A stretch of DNA of 64,000 nucleotides. Source: Xylophilus sp. GW821-FHT01B05 (GTDB lineage: Bacteria; Pseudomonadota; Gammaproteobacteria; Burkholderiales; Burkholderiaceae_C). Both the position numbers and the translations under genes were made by a program. Location: contig CP152408.1 of the NCBI GenBank assembly GCA_038961845.1, positions 5,022,001 through 5,086,000 on the forward strand, written 5' to 3'. Under the pieces are notes generated by a model. It did no database searches. It was not told where the DNA came from and was given only the letters and a program-made list of their open reading frames with translations. Of this stretch, positions 52,257 to 60,678 are shown one piece after another; positions within the stretch are counted from its first letter, which is position 1, and each line of letters opens with the position of its first letter.

Positions 52257-53893
52257 GTAACTACTCAGGTCCCCGGATTCGCTAATAGACAATAGCGGCA
52301 ATGCCCAGCCACCCGAGCCAGCCCGACCTCCCAGCGTTGCCCGATCTCAGCACGCTGAGCCACGCGCAGAAGGACGAACTGATCAGGATGCTGTGGCCGC
52401 TGCTGGGGCAGGTGCAATCGCTCACCGCCCAGCTCGCAGTGATGCAAGCGCGCATCACCGAGCTCGAAGCCCGGCTGGCCCTCAACAGCCGCAACTCCAG
52501 CAAGCCGCCCTCCAGCGATGGCCTGGCCAAACCCGCCCCGAAGTCCCTGCGCCCCAGCGGCCAGCGCCCTCTAGGCGGCCAGAAGGGCCACGGCGGCCAC
52601 ACGCTGCGCCAGAGCGCCGAAGTCGACCAGGTCATCACCCACCAGAGTGCCCCCCGCTGCAACGCCTGCCAGGAGTTGCTGGCCCAGCACGAGGTCATCG
52701 CCCAGCGCCAGGTCTTCGAACTCCCGGCGCTGCGCGCCCAGGTCATCGAACACCAACTGATCCGCTCCACCTGCCGCTGCGGGGCCGTGCACCAAGGCAG
52801 CTTCCCCGAGGGCATCAGCGCTCCCACGCAATACGGCCCCCGGGCCAAGGCCCTGGCCGTGCATTTGAACCAGCACCACCTGGTGCCCCTGCAGCGCACC
52901 TGCGAGCTCCTGCGCGACGCCTTTGGCCTGCCCCTGTCCCAAGCCAGCGTGCTGGCCTTCTGCCACCAGGCGGCCCAGACCCTGGCGCCCACGGTAGCGG
53001 CCATCGGGCAGGCCGTACAAGGCGCCCCCGTTGTGCACGCCGATGAGACCGGTATCCGGGTCAAGGGCACCCTGGCCTGGTTGCACTGCGCCGTCACGGC
53101 CTCGCTGACGTGGCTGGGGCTGCATGCCAAGCGTGGCAGCGCAGCCTTCGAAGCCCTGGGCATCCTGCCCGGCGTGCGGGGCACGCTGGTGCACGACGGG
53201 CTGGCCAGCTACAAGGGGCTGGACTGCACGCACAGCCTGTGCAATGCGCACCACCTGCGGGAGCTGACCTTCGTGCACGAGCAGATGGGCGAGAGGATCT
53301 GGGATGGCTGGGCGCGCGAGATGATGGAGCTGCTGCTGCAGGCGCAGCGCGAGGTGGCGCAAGCAGACTCACCACTTCCGCTGGAGCGCCAGGCCTGGTT
53401 CGAAGCGCAGTGGGAACAGTTGCTGCAGCGCGGGGAGCGGCTGCACCCGGAGGTCTTGCCCTCGGGGGCGCCCCGCAACAGACAGGGCCGCCACCAGCAG
53501 AGCAAGGCGTTCAATCTGCTCAAGCGCCTGCGCGTGCACCGCCGCGAGGTCTGGCGCTTCATGACCGATGCGGACGTGCCTTTTACCAACAACCTGGCCG
53601 AGCAGGCCCTGCGCATGTCCAAGGTCCGACAGAAGGTCTCGGGCTGCTTTCGCACGCGGGAGGGGGCCGATACCTTCTTTACCCTGCGCTCCTATCTGGC
53701 CACTATGCGCAAGCAGCGCGCCTGCCTCTTTGACTGCCTCATCAGTGTCTTCTCGGGGAACACCAGGCAGCCTGTGCTGTAGGGGCGATGCTGTTCGGTT
53801 GCCTGCGCTCGCCCTGCACCGTTCGGCGGGCCTGCCGCTGTACGTAGGCCCCAGGCTTCGACCACCTCTGCCCTCAGGGGGCTGAGTAGTTAC
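52257..53893 (+). mobile_element. IS66-family insertion sequence (single-transposase type)
   Basis: A 1637-bp element. The left end starts GTAACTACTCAGGTCCCC at 52257, and the right end, read inward from 53893, starts GTAACTACTCAGCCCCC, so the terminal 12 bp are identical. Only the large transposase is encoded; tnpA and tnpB are absent, as in the ISBst12 subgroup. The flanking 8-mers AATTCCCC (left) and GATATTCA (right) do not match, so no target duplication is visible. The element lies in antisense orientation between genes of the beta-oxidation set. Confidence 0.85.
52301..53782 (+). CDS. tnpC: IS66-family transposase
   Basis: A 493-aa DDE transposase. An N-terminal leucine-zipper-like coiled coil (about residues 25-65) is followed by NSRNSSKPPSSDG, the IS66 signature, and a zinc-finger region (CNACQELL...CRCGAVHQG). 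The DDE triad is D248 (HADETG), D299 (VHDGLASY) and E434 (NNLAEQAL), all intact, so the protein is probably active. The frame is complete with a short C-terminal tail. It is the only gene of the element. Confidence 0.95.
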   Translation: MPSHPSQPDLPALPDLSTLSHAQKDELIRMLWPLLGQVQSLTAQLAVMQARITELEARLALNSRNSSKPPSSDGLAKPAPKSLRPSGQRPLGGQKGHGGHTLRQSAEVDQVITHQSAPRCNACQELLAQHEVIAQRQVFELPALRAQVIEHQLIRSTCRCGAVHQGSFPEGISAPTQYGPRAKALAVHLNQHHLVPLQRTCELLRDAFGLPLSQASVLAFCHQAAQTLAPTVAAIGQAVQGAPVVHADETGIRVKGTLAWLHCAVTASLTWLGLHAKRGSAAFEALGILPGVRGTLVHDGLASYKGLDCTHSLCNAHHLRELTFVHEQMGERIWDGWAREMMELLLQAQREVAQADSPLPLERQAWFEAQWEQLLQRGERLHPEVLPSGAPRNRQGRHQQSKAFNLLKRLRVHRREVWRFMTDADVPFTNNLAEQALRMSKVRQKVSGCFRTREGADTFFTLRSYLATMRKQRACLFDCLISVFSGNTRQPVL

Positions 53894-53997
53894 GATATTC
53901 AATGCGCCATGCCGCATACAAGCGCACGGCCCAAAACCCGGGACGCCGCAAGCCCGGCTCTGCCGGCCCACCAGCGTCGCGCCCTTGCAGGGGGTCA

Positions 53998-55197
53998 TCA
54001 CACGCGCTCGAAGATGCCGGCGGCGCCTTGGCCCATGCCCACGCACATCGTGACCATGCCGTACTTCAGCTGCTTGCGTCGCAGCGCATGCACCACGGTC
54101 GCCGCGCGGATCGCGCCGGTGGCGCCCAGCGGGTGGCCCAGCGCAATCGCACCGCCCATGGGGTTGACCTTGGCCGGGTCCAGGCCCAGCGTGTTGACCA
54201 CGGCCAGCGACTGCGCGGCAAAGGCCTCGTTCAGCTCGAACCAGTCGATGTCCTGGTGCTTCAGGCCGGCGTAGCGCAGCGCGGCCGGGATGGCCTCGAT
54301 CGGGCCTATGCCCATGATGGCCGGCGGCACGCCCTTGCTGGCAAAGCTCACAAAGCGCGCCAGCGGCGTCAGGCCAAAACGCTGCACCGCCGCGCCGCTG
54401 GCCAGCACCAGCACGCCGGCGCCGTCGGAGGTCTGCGAGCTGTTGCCCGCCGTGACCGTGCCGCGCGCGGCAAACACGGTGCGCAGCTTGGCCAGGCCTT
54501 CGAGACTGGTGTCGGGGCGCGCGCCTTCGTCCAGGTTCACGGTGCGGGCCTTGCTGCTGACCTCGCCTGTTTCCAGGTTGGGCGTGCGCTCGGTCACCTC
54601 GATTGGCGTGATCTCGTCGGCAAACTCGCCGGCCGCCTGCGCTGCCAATGCGCGCTGGTGCGACTGCAGCGCGAAGGCGTCTTGTGCCTCGCGCGAGACC
54701 TTCCACTGCTGCGCCACCTTCTCGGCGGTAAGCCCCATGCCGTAGGCAATGCCCACGTTGCCATCGCGCTCGAAGATGCTGGGCGAGAGCGAGGGCGCAT
54801 TGCCCATCATGGGCACCATGCTCATGCTCTCGACGCCGGCGGCAATCATGACCTCGGCCTCGCCCACGCGAATGCGGTCGGCCGCCATCTGCACCGCAGA
54901 CAGGCCCGAGGCGCAAAAGCGATTCACGGTGATGCCGCCCACACTGGTTGGCAGCCCCGCCAGCACCGCCGCGATGCGCGCCACATTCAGGCCCTGCTGC
55001 GCCTCAGGGATGGCGCAGCCGCAGACGATGTCTTCGATGGCCGCCGGGTCCAGCCCCGGCACCTGCGCCAGCGCCGCTTTGAGCGTGGTCGCCAGCAGGT
55101 CGTCCGGCCGAGTGTTGCGGAAAAAGCCGCGGTGCGATTTGCCAATCGGCGTGCGGGTGGCGGCGACGATGTAGGCGTCTTGTACTTGTTTGCTCAT
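53998..55197 (-). CDS. fadA: Acetyl-CoA acyltransferase (thiolase)
   Basis: Cleaves 3-ketoacyl-CoA with CoA in the last step of beta-oxidation (399 aa). The nucleophile is C95 in NRFCASG, with H355 in LGHPLG and C385 in CVGMGQG. It begins 10 bp after the stop of the 3HCDH/ECH gene, so the two subunits form the trifunctional-type complex. The transcript would continue to the thioesterase gene at 52116, but the IS66 element now interrupts it 105 bp after the stop. Confidence 0.95.
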   Translation of the reverse strand: MSKQVQDAYIVAATRTPIGKSHRGFFRNTRPDDLLATTLKAALAQVPGLDPAAIEDIVCGCAIPEAQQGLNVARIAAVLAGLPTSVGGITVNRFCASGLSAVQMAADRIRVGEAEVMIAAGVESMSMVPMMGNAPSLSPSIFERDGNVGIAYGMGLTAEKVAQQWKVSREAQDAFALQSHQRALAAQAAGEFADEITPIEVTERTPNLETGEVSSKARTVNLDEGARPDTSLEGLAKLRTVFAARGTVTAGNSSQTSDGAGVLVLASGAAVQRFGLTPLARFVSFASKGVPPAIMGIGPIEAIPAALRYAGLKHQDIDWFELNEAFAAQSLAVVNTLGLDPAKVNPMGGAIALGHPLGATGAIRAATVVHALRRKQLKYGMVTMCVGMGQGAAGIFERV

Positions 55198-55207
55198 GTC
55201 CGTTCCT

Positions 55208-57607
55208 TCAATTGCGCACGGGCTTACCTGTAGAGAGCATCCCCATGATCCGCTCCTGCGTCTTGGGGTGCACGATCAGCGAGCAGAAGGCCTTGCGCTC
55301 CAGCGCCATCAGGTACTCCTCGGTCACCAGCGTGCCGGCGTCTACGTCGCCACCGCAGACCACATGGGCGATCAGGCTGGCGATGTGGAAGTCGTGCGCG
55401 CTGATGAAGCCGCCGTCGCGCATGTTGACCAACTGGCCCTTGATGGTGGCCACGCCGCTGCGGCCGGCGACGCGGAAGGGGCGGCGCAACGGTGCGCGCC
55501 AGCCGGCTTCAGCCATGGCCCGGGCTTCGTTCAGGGCCACGTAGAGCAGCTCGTCCTTGTGCGGCACGACGATGTCGCTGTCCAGCAGGTAGCCCAGCTT
55601 GCGCGATTCCAGCGCGCTGGTGCCAACCTTGGCCATGGCCGCGGCCGTGAAGCCTTCGGTGAGGAAGGGCAGGAGATCGCTGCCGGTAGAGGCCGCCGCG
55701 TTCTCGGCCGCACGGCGGGCGATGTAGGTCAGGCCGCCGGCACCCGGCACCAGGCCCACGCCGACCTCGACCAGGCCGATGTAGCTCTCCATGGCCGCCA
55801 CGCGCCGGCTGGAATACACCGCCAACTCGCAGCCACCACCCAGCGCCATGCCACGCACCGCCGCCACCACCGGCACGCCGGCGTAGCGGATCTTCAGCAT
55901 GGTGTTCTGCAACTCTTGCTCTGCGCCCTCAATGGCGTCGACACCGGCAACGACAAAGGCCGGCAGCATGGCCTGCAGATCAGCGCCGACCGAGAACATC
56001 TCGTCCGGCGACCAGATCACCAAGGCCTGGTACTCCTTCTCGGCCAGCTCCACCGCGGCGCTCAGCGCCTCGGCCACATCGGGGCTGATGGCGTGCATCT
56101 TGGAATGGATGCTGGCGATCAGCACCTGGCCGTCCAGCGTCCACACGCGCACGTCGCCTTCGTCGCTGATCGTCGTGCCGGCCTGGGCGACCGTGGGCGC
56201 GCCGCTGCCGCGCACCGTCTCCGGGAACAGCTGGCGCGCCTGCACCGGCAGCCGGCGAGGCGGCACAAATTTGTTCAGCGATGGGCTCCACGAGCCTTCG
56301 GGCGTGTGCACGCCACCGGCCTGGGCCACCGGGCCTTCGAACACCCACTTGGGCAGCGGCGCTTTCGACAGCGCCTCGCCCTTGTCGATGTCGTCCTGCA
56401 CCATCTTGGCCACGTCGAGCCAGCCGGCTTCCTGCCATAGCTCGAACGGGCCTTGCTGCATGCCAAAGCCCCAGCGCATGGCCAGGTCCACATCGCGCGC
56501 GCTCTCGGCGATGTCGCCCAGGTGCACGGCGGCGTAGTGAAAGCTGTCGCGCAGGATGGCCCAGAGGAACTTGCCCTGCGCACCTTCGCTGTTGCGCAGC
56601 AGCTTCAGGCGCTCGGCTGCGGGCTTCTTGAGCATGCGGCCGTAGACCTCGTCGGCCTTGGCGCCGGCGGGCACGTAGTCGCCCGTCTGCAGATCAAAAC
56701 GCAGGATGTCGCGGCCCACTTTCTTGAAAAAGCCGGCCTTGGTTTTCTGGCCCAGGTTCTTCAGCTCCAGCAGCTTGGCCAGCACCGGCGGCGTGGCGAA
56801 GTTGGCGTAGAACGGGTCGCTCTTCTCGTCCAGGTTGTCCTGCAGTGTTTTGACCACATGGGCCATGGTGTCCAGGCCCACCACGTCGGCGGTGCGGAAG
56901 GTGCCGCTGCTGGCGCGGCCCAGCTTCTTGCCGGTAAGGTCGTCCACCACGTCGGGCGTGAGGCCGTACTTATCCACCTCTTTCAGCGTCGCCAGCATGC
57001 CGGCGATGCCGACCCGGTTGGCGATGAAGTTGGGCGTGTCCTTGGCGCGCACCACGCCCTTGCCCAGGGCGCGGGTGACAAAGGTTTCCAGGTCATCGAG
57101 CACCGGCGCATCGGTGCTGGGCGTGGCGATCAGCTCCACCAGGAACATGTAGCGCGGCGGGTTGAAGAAGTGGATGCCGCAGAAGCGGTGCCGCAGCGCC
57201 TCGGGCACCGCCTCGCTCAGCTTGGTGATCGACAGGCCGGATGTGTTGGAAGCCAGGATGGCATGCGGCGCCACGTGCGACGCGATCTTCTTGTAGAGGT
57301 CGAGCTTCCAGTCCATGCGCTCGGCGATGGCCTCGATCACCAGATCGCATTCGCCCAGCTTGGCCAGGTCGTCATCGTAGTTGGCCTGCTCGATCAGCGC
57401 GGCGTCTTCAGGCACGCCCAGCGGTGCGGGCTTTTGCTTCTTGAGGTTGTCGATGGCGCGGCTGACGATGCCGTTCTTGGGGCCTTCCTTGGCCGCTAGA
57501 TCGAACAGCACCACTGGCACCCGCACGTTGACGAGGTGTGCCGCAATCTGCGCCCCCATCACGCCGGCGCCGAGCACGGCGACTTTCTTTACTTGGAATC
57601 GGGACAT
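55208..57607 (-). CDS. 3-hydroxyacyl-CoA dehydrogenase/enoyl-CoA hydratase fusion (FadN-type order)
   Basis: A 799-aa bifunctional beta-oxidation enzyme. The NAD-binding dehydrogenase comes first (KKVAVLGAGVMGAQIAAHLVN at residues 7-27; SNTSGLSITKL; the catalytic block HRFCGIHFFNPPRYM), followed by the 3HCDH C-terminal domains to about residue 400. The crotonase part is C-terminal (VRGMALGGGCELAVYSSRRVA near residue 580; GLVPGAGG with the catalytic region). This order is the reverse of E. coli FadB and equals that of FadN. It lies between DUF2147 and thiolase genes with gaps of 21 and 10 bp. Confidence 0.94.
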   Translation of the reverse strand: MSRFQVKKVAVLGAGVMGAQIAAHLVNVRVPVVLFDLAAKEGPKNGIVSRAIDNLKKQKPAPLGVPEDAALIEQANYDDDLAKLGECDLVIEAIAERMDWKLDLYKKIASHVAPHAILASNTSGLSITKLSEAVPEALRHRFCGIHFFNPPRYMFLVELIATPSTDAPVLDDLETFVTRALGKGVVRAKDTPNFIANRVGIAGMLATLKEVDKYGLTPDVVDDLTGKKLGRASSGTFRTADVVGLDTMAHVVKTLQDNLDEKSDPFYANFATPPVLAKLLELKNLGQKTKAGFFKKVGRDILRFDLQTGDYVPAGAKADEVYGRMLKKPAAERLKLLRNSEGAQGKFLWAILRDSFHYAAVHLGDIAESARDVDLAMRWGFGMQQGPFELWQEAGWLDVAKMVQDDIDKGEALSKAPLPKWVFEGPVAQAGGVHTPEGSWSPSLNKFVPPRRLPVQARQLFPETVRGSGAPTVAQAGTTISDEGDVRVWTLDGQVLIASIHSKMHAISPDVAEALSAAVELAEKEYQALVIWSPDEMFSVGADLQAMLPAFVVAGVDAIEGAEQELQNTMLKIRYAGVPVVAAVRGMALGGGCELAVYSSRRVAAMESYIGLVEVGVGLVPGAGGLTYIARRAAENAAASTGSDLLPFLTEGFTAAAMAKVGTSALESRKLGYLLDSDIVVPHKDELLYVALNEARAMAEAGWRAPLRRPFRVAGRSGVATIKGQLVNMRDGGFISAHDFHIASLIAHVVCGGDVDAGTLVTEEYLMALERKAFCSLIVHPKTQERIMGMLSTGKPVRN

Positions 57608-57628
57608 GGCGAATTCTTCTAGAAAGGG

Positions 57629-58063
57629 TTACTGCACGCGCGACCAAGTCTGGGTGCGCCAGAACGGGCCTAGATAGCCACGCACTTCGAGCTTGGCGCC
57701 GCCATCGACAGGCGTAAAGCTGGCGCGGTATTCCTTGCCGTTCTCGGGGTCGATGATCTTGCCGCCCTCCCACAGGTCCTTGCCATCGGCCTTCTTGCCG
57801 CCACGGATGATCTCCAGGCCCAGCATGGGCTGGTCCTTGCGGTCGTCGGTGCACTGGGTGCAGCGCTCGGCCTGGTCTACGCCCTTGCGCAGCAGCTTGT
57901 CGACGCGGCCGCTGAGTGCGCCGGCCTGATCGGCAATGACAATCTCTGACTTCGGGTCGCCGGTCTTTTCATCAAAGGTGCGCCAGGTTCCCACCGGCGT
58001 GACCTGTGCAGTGGCCAGGCCCGCGAACGCGCCCAGCAGCATGGCGGCAATGGTGTTCTTCAT
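57629..58063 (-). CDS. DUF2147 secreted protein
   Basis: A 144-aa protein with a signal peptide (about 1-19, GLATAQ). The domain begins TPVGTWRTFDEKTGDPKSEI and includes CTQCTDDRKDQPMLGLEIIRG and WEGGKIIDPENGKEYRASF, diagnostic of DUF2147. A CTQC pair could be a disulfide. Function is unknown; the family has a lipocalin-like beta-barrel look. Its place between the acyl-CoA dehydrogenase and 3HCDH genes, with gaps of about 20 bp, ties it to fatty-acid use at the envelope. Confidence 0.9.
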   Translation of the reverse strand: MKNTIAAMLLGAFAGLATAQVTPVGTWRTFDEKTGDPKSEIVIADQAGALSGRVDKLLRKGVDQAERCTQCTDDRKDQPMLGLEIIRGGKKADGKDLWEGGKIIDPENGKEYRASFTPVDGGAKLEVRGYLGPFWRTQTWSRVQ

Positions 58064-58083
58064 CTTTGTCTCCTTGTGAAGGT

Positions 58084-59880
58084 TCAGGCAAAAACGGCGT
58101 CGGTATCCATCAGCGATGCAGCGCCGGCGCGCGCCGTGCGCATCAGCGAAGCGGTCTCGGGGAACAGCTTGGCGAAGTAGAAGCGCGCGGTCTGCAGCTT
58201 GGCCTGGTAGAACGGATCGGTGTCGCCCTCGGCGATCTTGCGCAGCGCCACCTGGGCCATGCGTGCAAAGAAGTAGCCAAACACCAGATGGCCGGCCACG
58301 CGCAGGTAGTCCACCGCAGCGGCGCCCACCTCGTCCGGGTTCTGCGAGCCCTTGAAGCCGATCTCGGTGGTGAACTTGGTCATCTGGTCGCCCAGGTAGG
58401 CGATGGGGTTGATGAACTCGGCCATCTTCTCGTTCACGCCTTCTTCTTCCACCAGCTTGGCCACCAGCTTGCCAAACTTGCGCAGCGAGGCGCCGTTGTT
58501 GCCCAGCACCTTGCGGCCCAGCAAGTCCAGCGACTGGATGGTGTTGGTGCCCTCATAAATCATGTTGATGCGCGCGTCGCGCACAAACTGCTCCATGCCC
58601 CATTCGTGGATGTAGCCGTGGCCGCCGAACACCTGCTGGCACTGCGTGGTCGCGGTCCAGGCGTTGTCGGTGATGAAGGCCTTGACGATGGGCGTGAGCA
58701 AGGCCACCAGCTCAGCGCTGTCCTTGCGCACTTTCTCATCCGGATGGTGCAGCTCCTTGTCGATCAGCAGCGCGCAATAAGTGGCCATGGCGCGGCCGCC
58801 TTCGGCGTAGGCCTTGGCGGTGAGCAGCATCTTGCGCACGTCGGGGTGCACGATGATCGGGTCGGCCGGCTTGTCCTTGGCCTTGGGGCCCGACAGGCTG
58901 CGCATCTGGATGCGGTCTTTGGCATAGGCCAGCGCGTTCTGGTAGGCCACCTCGGTCAGGCCCAGCGACTGGTTGCCCACACCCAGGCGCGCCGCATTCA
59001 TCATCACGAACATGGCCTGCAGGCCCTTGTTGGGCTGGCCCACCAGGGTGCCGATGGCGCCGTCGATCACGATCTGCGCCGTGGCATTGCCGTGGATGCC
59101 CATCTTGTGCTCCAGGCCGCCGCAAAAGATCGGGTTGCGCTCGCCCAGCGAGCCATCGGCCTTGATCTTGAACTTGGGCACGACGAACAGGCTGATGCCC
59201 TTGCTGCCCGCAGGCGCATCCGGCAGGCGCGCCAGCACCAGGTGCACGATGTTCTGGGTGAAATCGTGCTCGCCCGCGCTGATGAAGATCTTGTTGCCGG
59301 TGATCTGGTACGTGCCATCAGGCAACGGCTCGGCCTTGGTGCGCAGCAGGCCCAGGTCGGTGCCGCAGTGCGGCTCGGTCAGGCACATGGTGCCGGTCCA
59401 TTCGCCGCTGGTGAGCTTGGGCAGGTAGAGCTTTTTCTGCTCGTCCGTGCCATGCGCATGCAAGGCCTCGTAGGCGCCGTGCGACAGGCCCGGGTACATG
59501 GTCCAGGCCTGGTTGGCCGAGTTCAGCATTTCATAGAAGCACTGGTTCACGACAAAGGGCAGGCCCTGGCCGCCGTAGGCCGTGTCGCAAGACAGTGCCG
59601 CCCAGCCGCCTTCCACATACTTGGCGTAGGCCTCCTTGAAGCCCTTGGGCGTGGTGACCTCGTGCGTGGCCTTGTCCAGCGTGCAGCCCTGCTCGTCGCC
59701 GCTCAGGTTCAGCGGGAAGGTGACCTCGGAGGCGAACTTGCCGCCCTCTTCCAGCACCGCGTTGAGCGTGTCGGCATCGACATCGGCATGCGGCGGCAGC
59801 GCCTTGAACTCTTCAGTGACGTTGAGCACTTCGTGCAGGATGAACTGCATGTCGCGCAGCGGAGGGGCGTAGAGGGGCAT
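58084..59880 (-). CDS. Acyl-CoA dehydrogenase, long form with C-terminal extension
   Basis: A flavoenzyme of 598 aa that makes the first double bond in beta-oxidation. It contains GTMCLTEPHCGTDLGLLRTKA and ITGNKIFISAGEHD (FAD binding), and the second half shows QVFGGHGYIHEWGMEQFVRDARINMIYEGTN, with the catalytic Glu expected in YEGTN. The C-terminal 120 residues are the extra domain seen in the DmdC/FadE12-like branch (3-methylmercaptopropionyl-CoA dehydrogenase type). The ATG at 59880 fits the family start MPLYAPPLRDM. It follows the TetR gene after 40 bp. Confidence 0.93.
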   Translation of the reverse strand: MPLYAPPLRDMQFILHEVLNVTEEFKALPPHADVDADTLNAVLEEGGKFASEVTFPLNLSGDEQGCTLDKATHEVTTPKGFKEAYAKYVEGGWAALSCDTAYGGQGLPFVVNQCFYEMLNSANQAWTMYPGLSHGAYEALHAHGTDEQKKLYLPKLTSGEWTGTMCLTEPHCGTDLGLLRTKAEPLPDGTYQITGNKIFISAGEHDFTQNIVHLVLARLPDAPAGSKGISLFVVPKFKIKADGSLGERNPIFCGGLEHKMGIHGNATAQIVIDGAIGTLVGQPNKGLQAMFVMMNAARLGVGNQSLGLTEVAYQNALAYAKDRIQMRSLSGPKAKDKPADPIIVHPDVRKMLLTAKAYAEGGRAMATYCALLIDKELHHPDEKVRKDSAELVALLTPIVKAFITDNAWTATTQCQQVFGGHGYIHEWGMEQFVRDARINMIYEGTNTIQSLDLLGRKVLGNNGASLRKFGKLVAKLVEEEGVNEKMAEFINPIAYLGDQMTKFTTEIGFKGSQNPDEVGAAAVDYLRVAGHLVFGYFFARMAQVALRKIAEGDTDPFYQAKLQTARFYFAKLFPETASLMRTARAGAASLMDTDAVFA

Positions 59881-59920
59881 GTTGTCTCCTTGAACGGATG
59901 GGGGATAAAAACGAAAAGGA

Positions 59921-60598
59921 TCAGGACGCCAGCGCGGCCGGGTTGCCGTAGCGCTGCAGGATGTTGTCAAAGCCCACATGGGCCCGCGCCAGCGAGCGCG
60001 GCGAGCGCAGAAAGCGCGCCTCGTAGTGCAGCGCGAGGATCAGGCCGTGGATCTCATAGACCATCTGCTCTTCATCGGCATCGGCACGCAGATGGCCCGC
60101 CTCCTTGGCCTGGGTCAGCGTGCGGGACAAGGCCTGCAGCCAGGTGCTGACCGAGCCGGCCAGCGCGTCGCGCACCGGGCCGGGCCGGTCGTCGAACTCG
60201 GCCGCGCCGCTGATGTAGAGGCAGCCTGAATCGATCTCGGCCGAGGTGCGCTTCATCCAGTTGGCAAACAGCGCACGCAGGCGCGGCAAGCCGCGCGGCG
60301 CCTGCAGCGCGGGGTAGAACACCTCGGCCTCGAAGCGCGTGTGGTACTCGTGCACCACCGAGATCTGCAGCTCTTCACGCGAGCCAAAGTGCGCGAACAC
60401 GCCGGACTTGCTCATCTGCGTGACCTCGGCCAGCGCACCTATGGACAGCCCCTCCAGCCCGATCTGCGTGGCCAGCCCCAAGGCGGCATCGACGATGACG
60501 GCCTTGGTCTGCTGCCCCTTTTGCGAGGCGCGGCCATCCCGTGGGCTGTCGCGGCCAGTGCGGCGCGCGCCCTTGGGCGGCATGGAAGTCACGGTCAT
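59921..60598 (-). CDS. TetR-family regulator of the fatty-acid oxidation operon
   Basis: A 225-aa regulator. A basic tail (residues 1-30) precedes the HTH (LEGLSIGALAEVTQMSKSGVFAHFGSREELQ, about 48-78). The C-terminal TetR_C ligand domain has SGCLYISGAAEFDDRPGPVRD. It is the first gene of the beta-oxidation set and sits behind a palindrome at 60613-60635 that overlaps a -10-like TATAAA. By analogy with PsrA/FadR-type TetR proteins it probably binds an acyl-CoA and derepresses the operon. The ligand is inferred. Confidence 0.92.
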   Translation of the reverse strand: MTVTSMPPKGARRTGRDSPRDGRASQKGQQTKAVIVDAALGLATQIGLEGLSIGALAEVTQMSKSGVFAHFGSREELQISVVHEYHTRFEAEVFYPALQAPRGLPRLRALFANWMKRTSAEIDSGCLYISGAAEFDDRPGPVRDALAGSVSTWLQALSRTLTQAKEAGHLRADADEEQMVYEIHGLILALHYEARFLRSPRSLARAHVGFDNILQRYGNPAALAS

Positions 60599-60612
60599 GG
60601 GATCTGCAATAT

Positions 60613-60635
60613 AAAACGAACGATCGTGCTATTTT
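60613..60635. promoter_or_regulatory. Palindromic operator candidate before the TetR gene
   Basis: AAAACGAACGATCGTGCTAT followed by TTT has the perfect core ACGATCGT (60620-60627) and mirrored AAAA/TTTT edges. It is 15 bp upstream of the TetR ATG and overlaps TATAAAAC. An autorepressor site is the likely use. Confidence 0.5.
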
Positions 60636-60678
60636 GCAGCAAATCCGGGAAACGGCAAGTGCCGCGTAGCGACCAGGA

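Noticed and set aside
52249..53901. An 8-bp target duplication of the IS66 element
   Set aside because: The bases directly outside both ends (AATTCCCC and GATATTCA) differ, so no duplication can be claimed.
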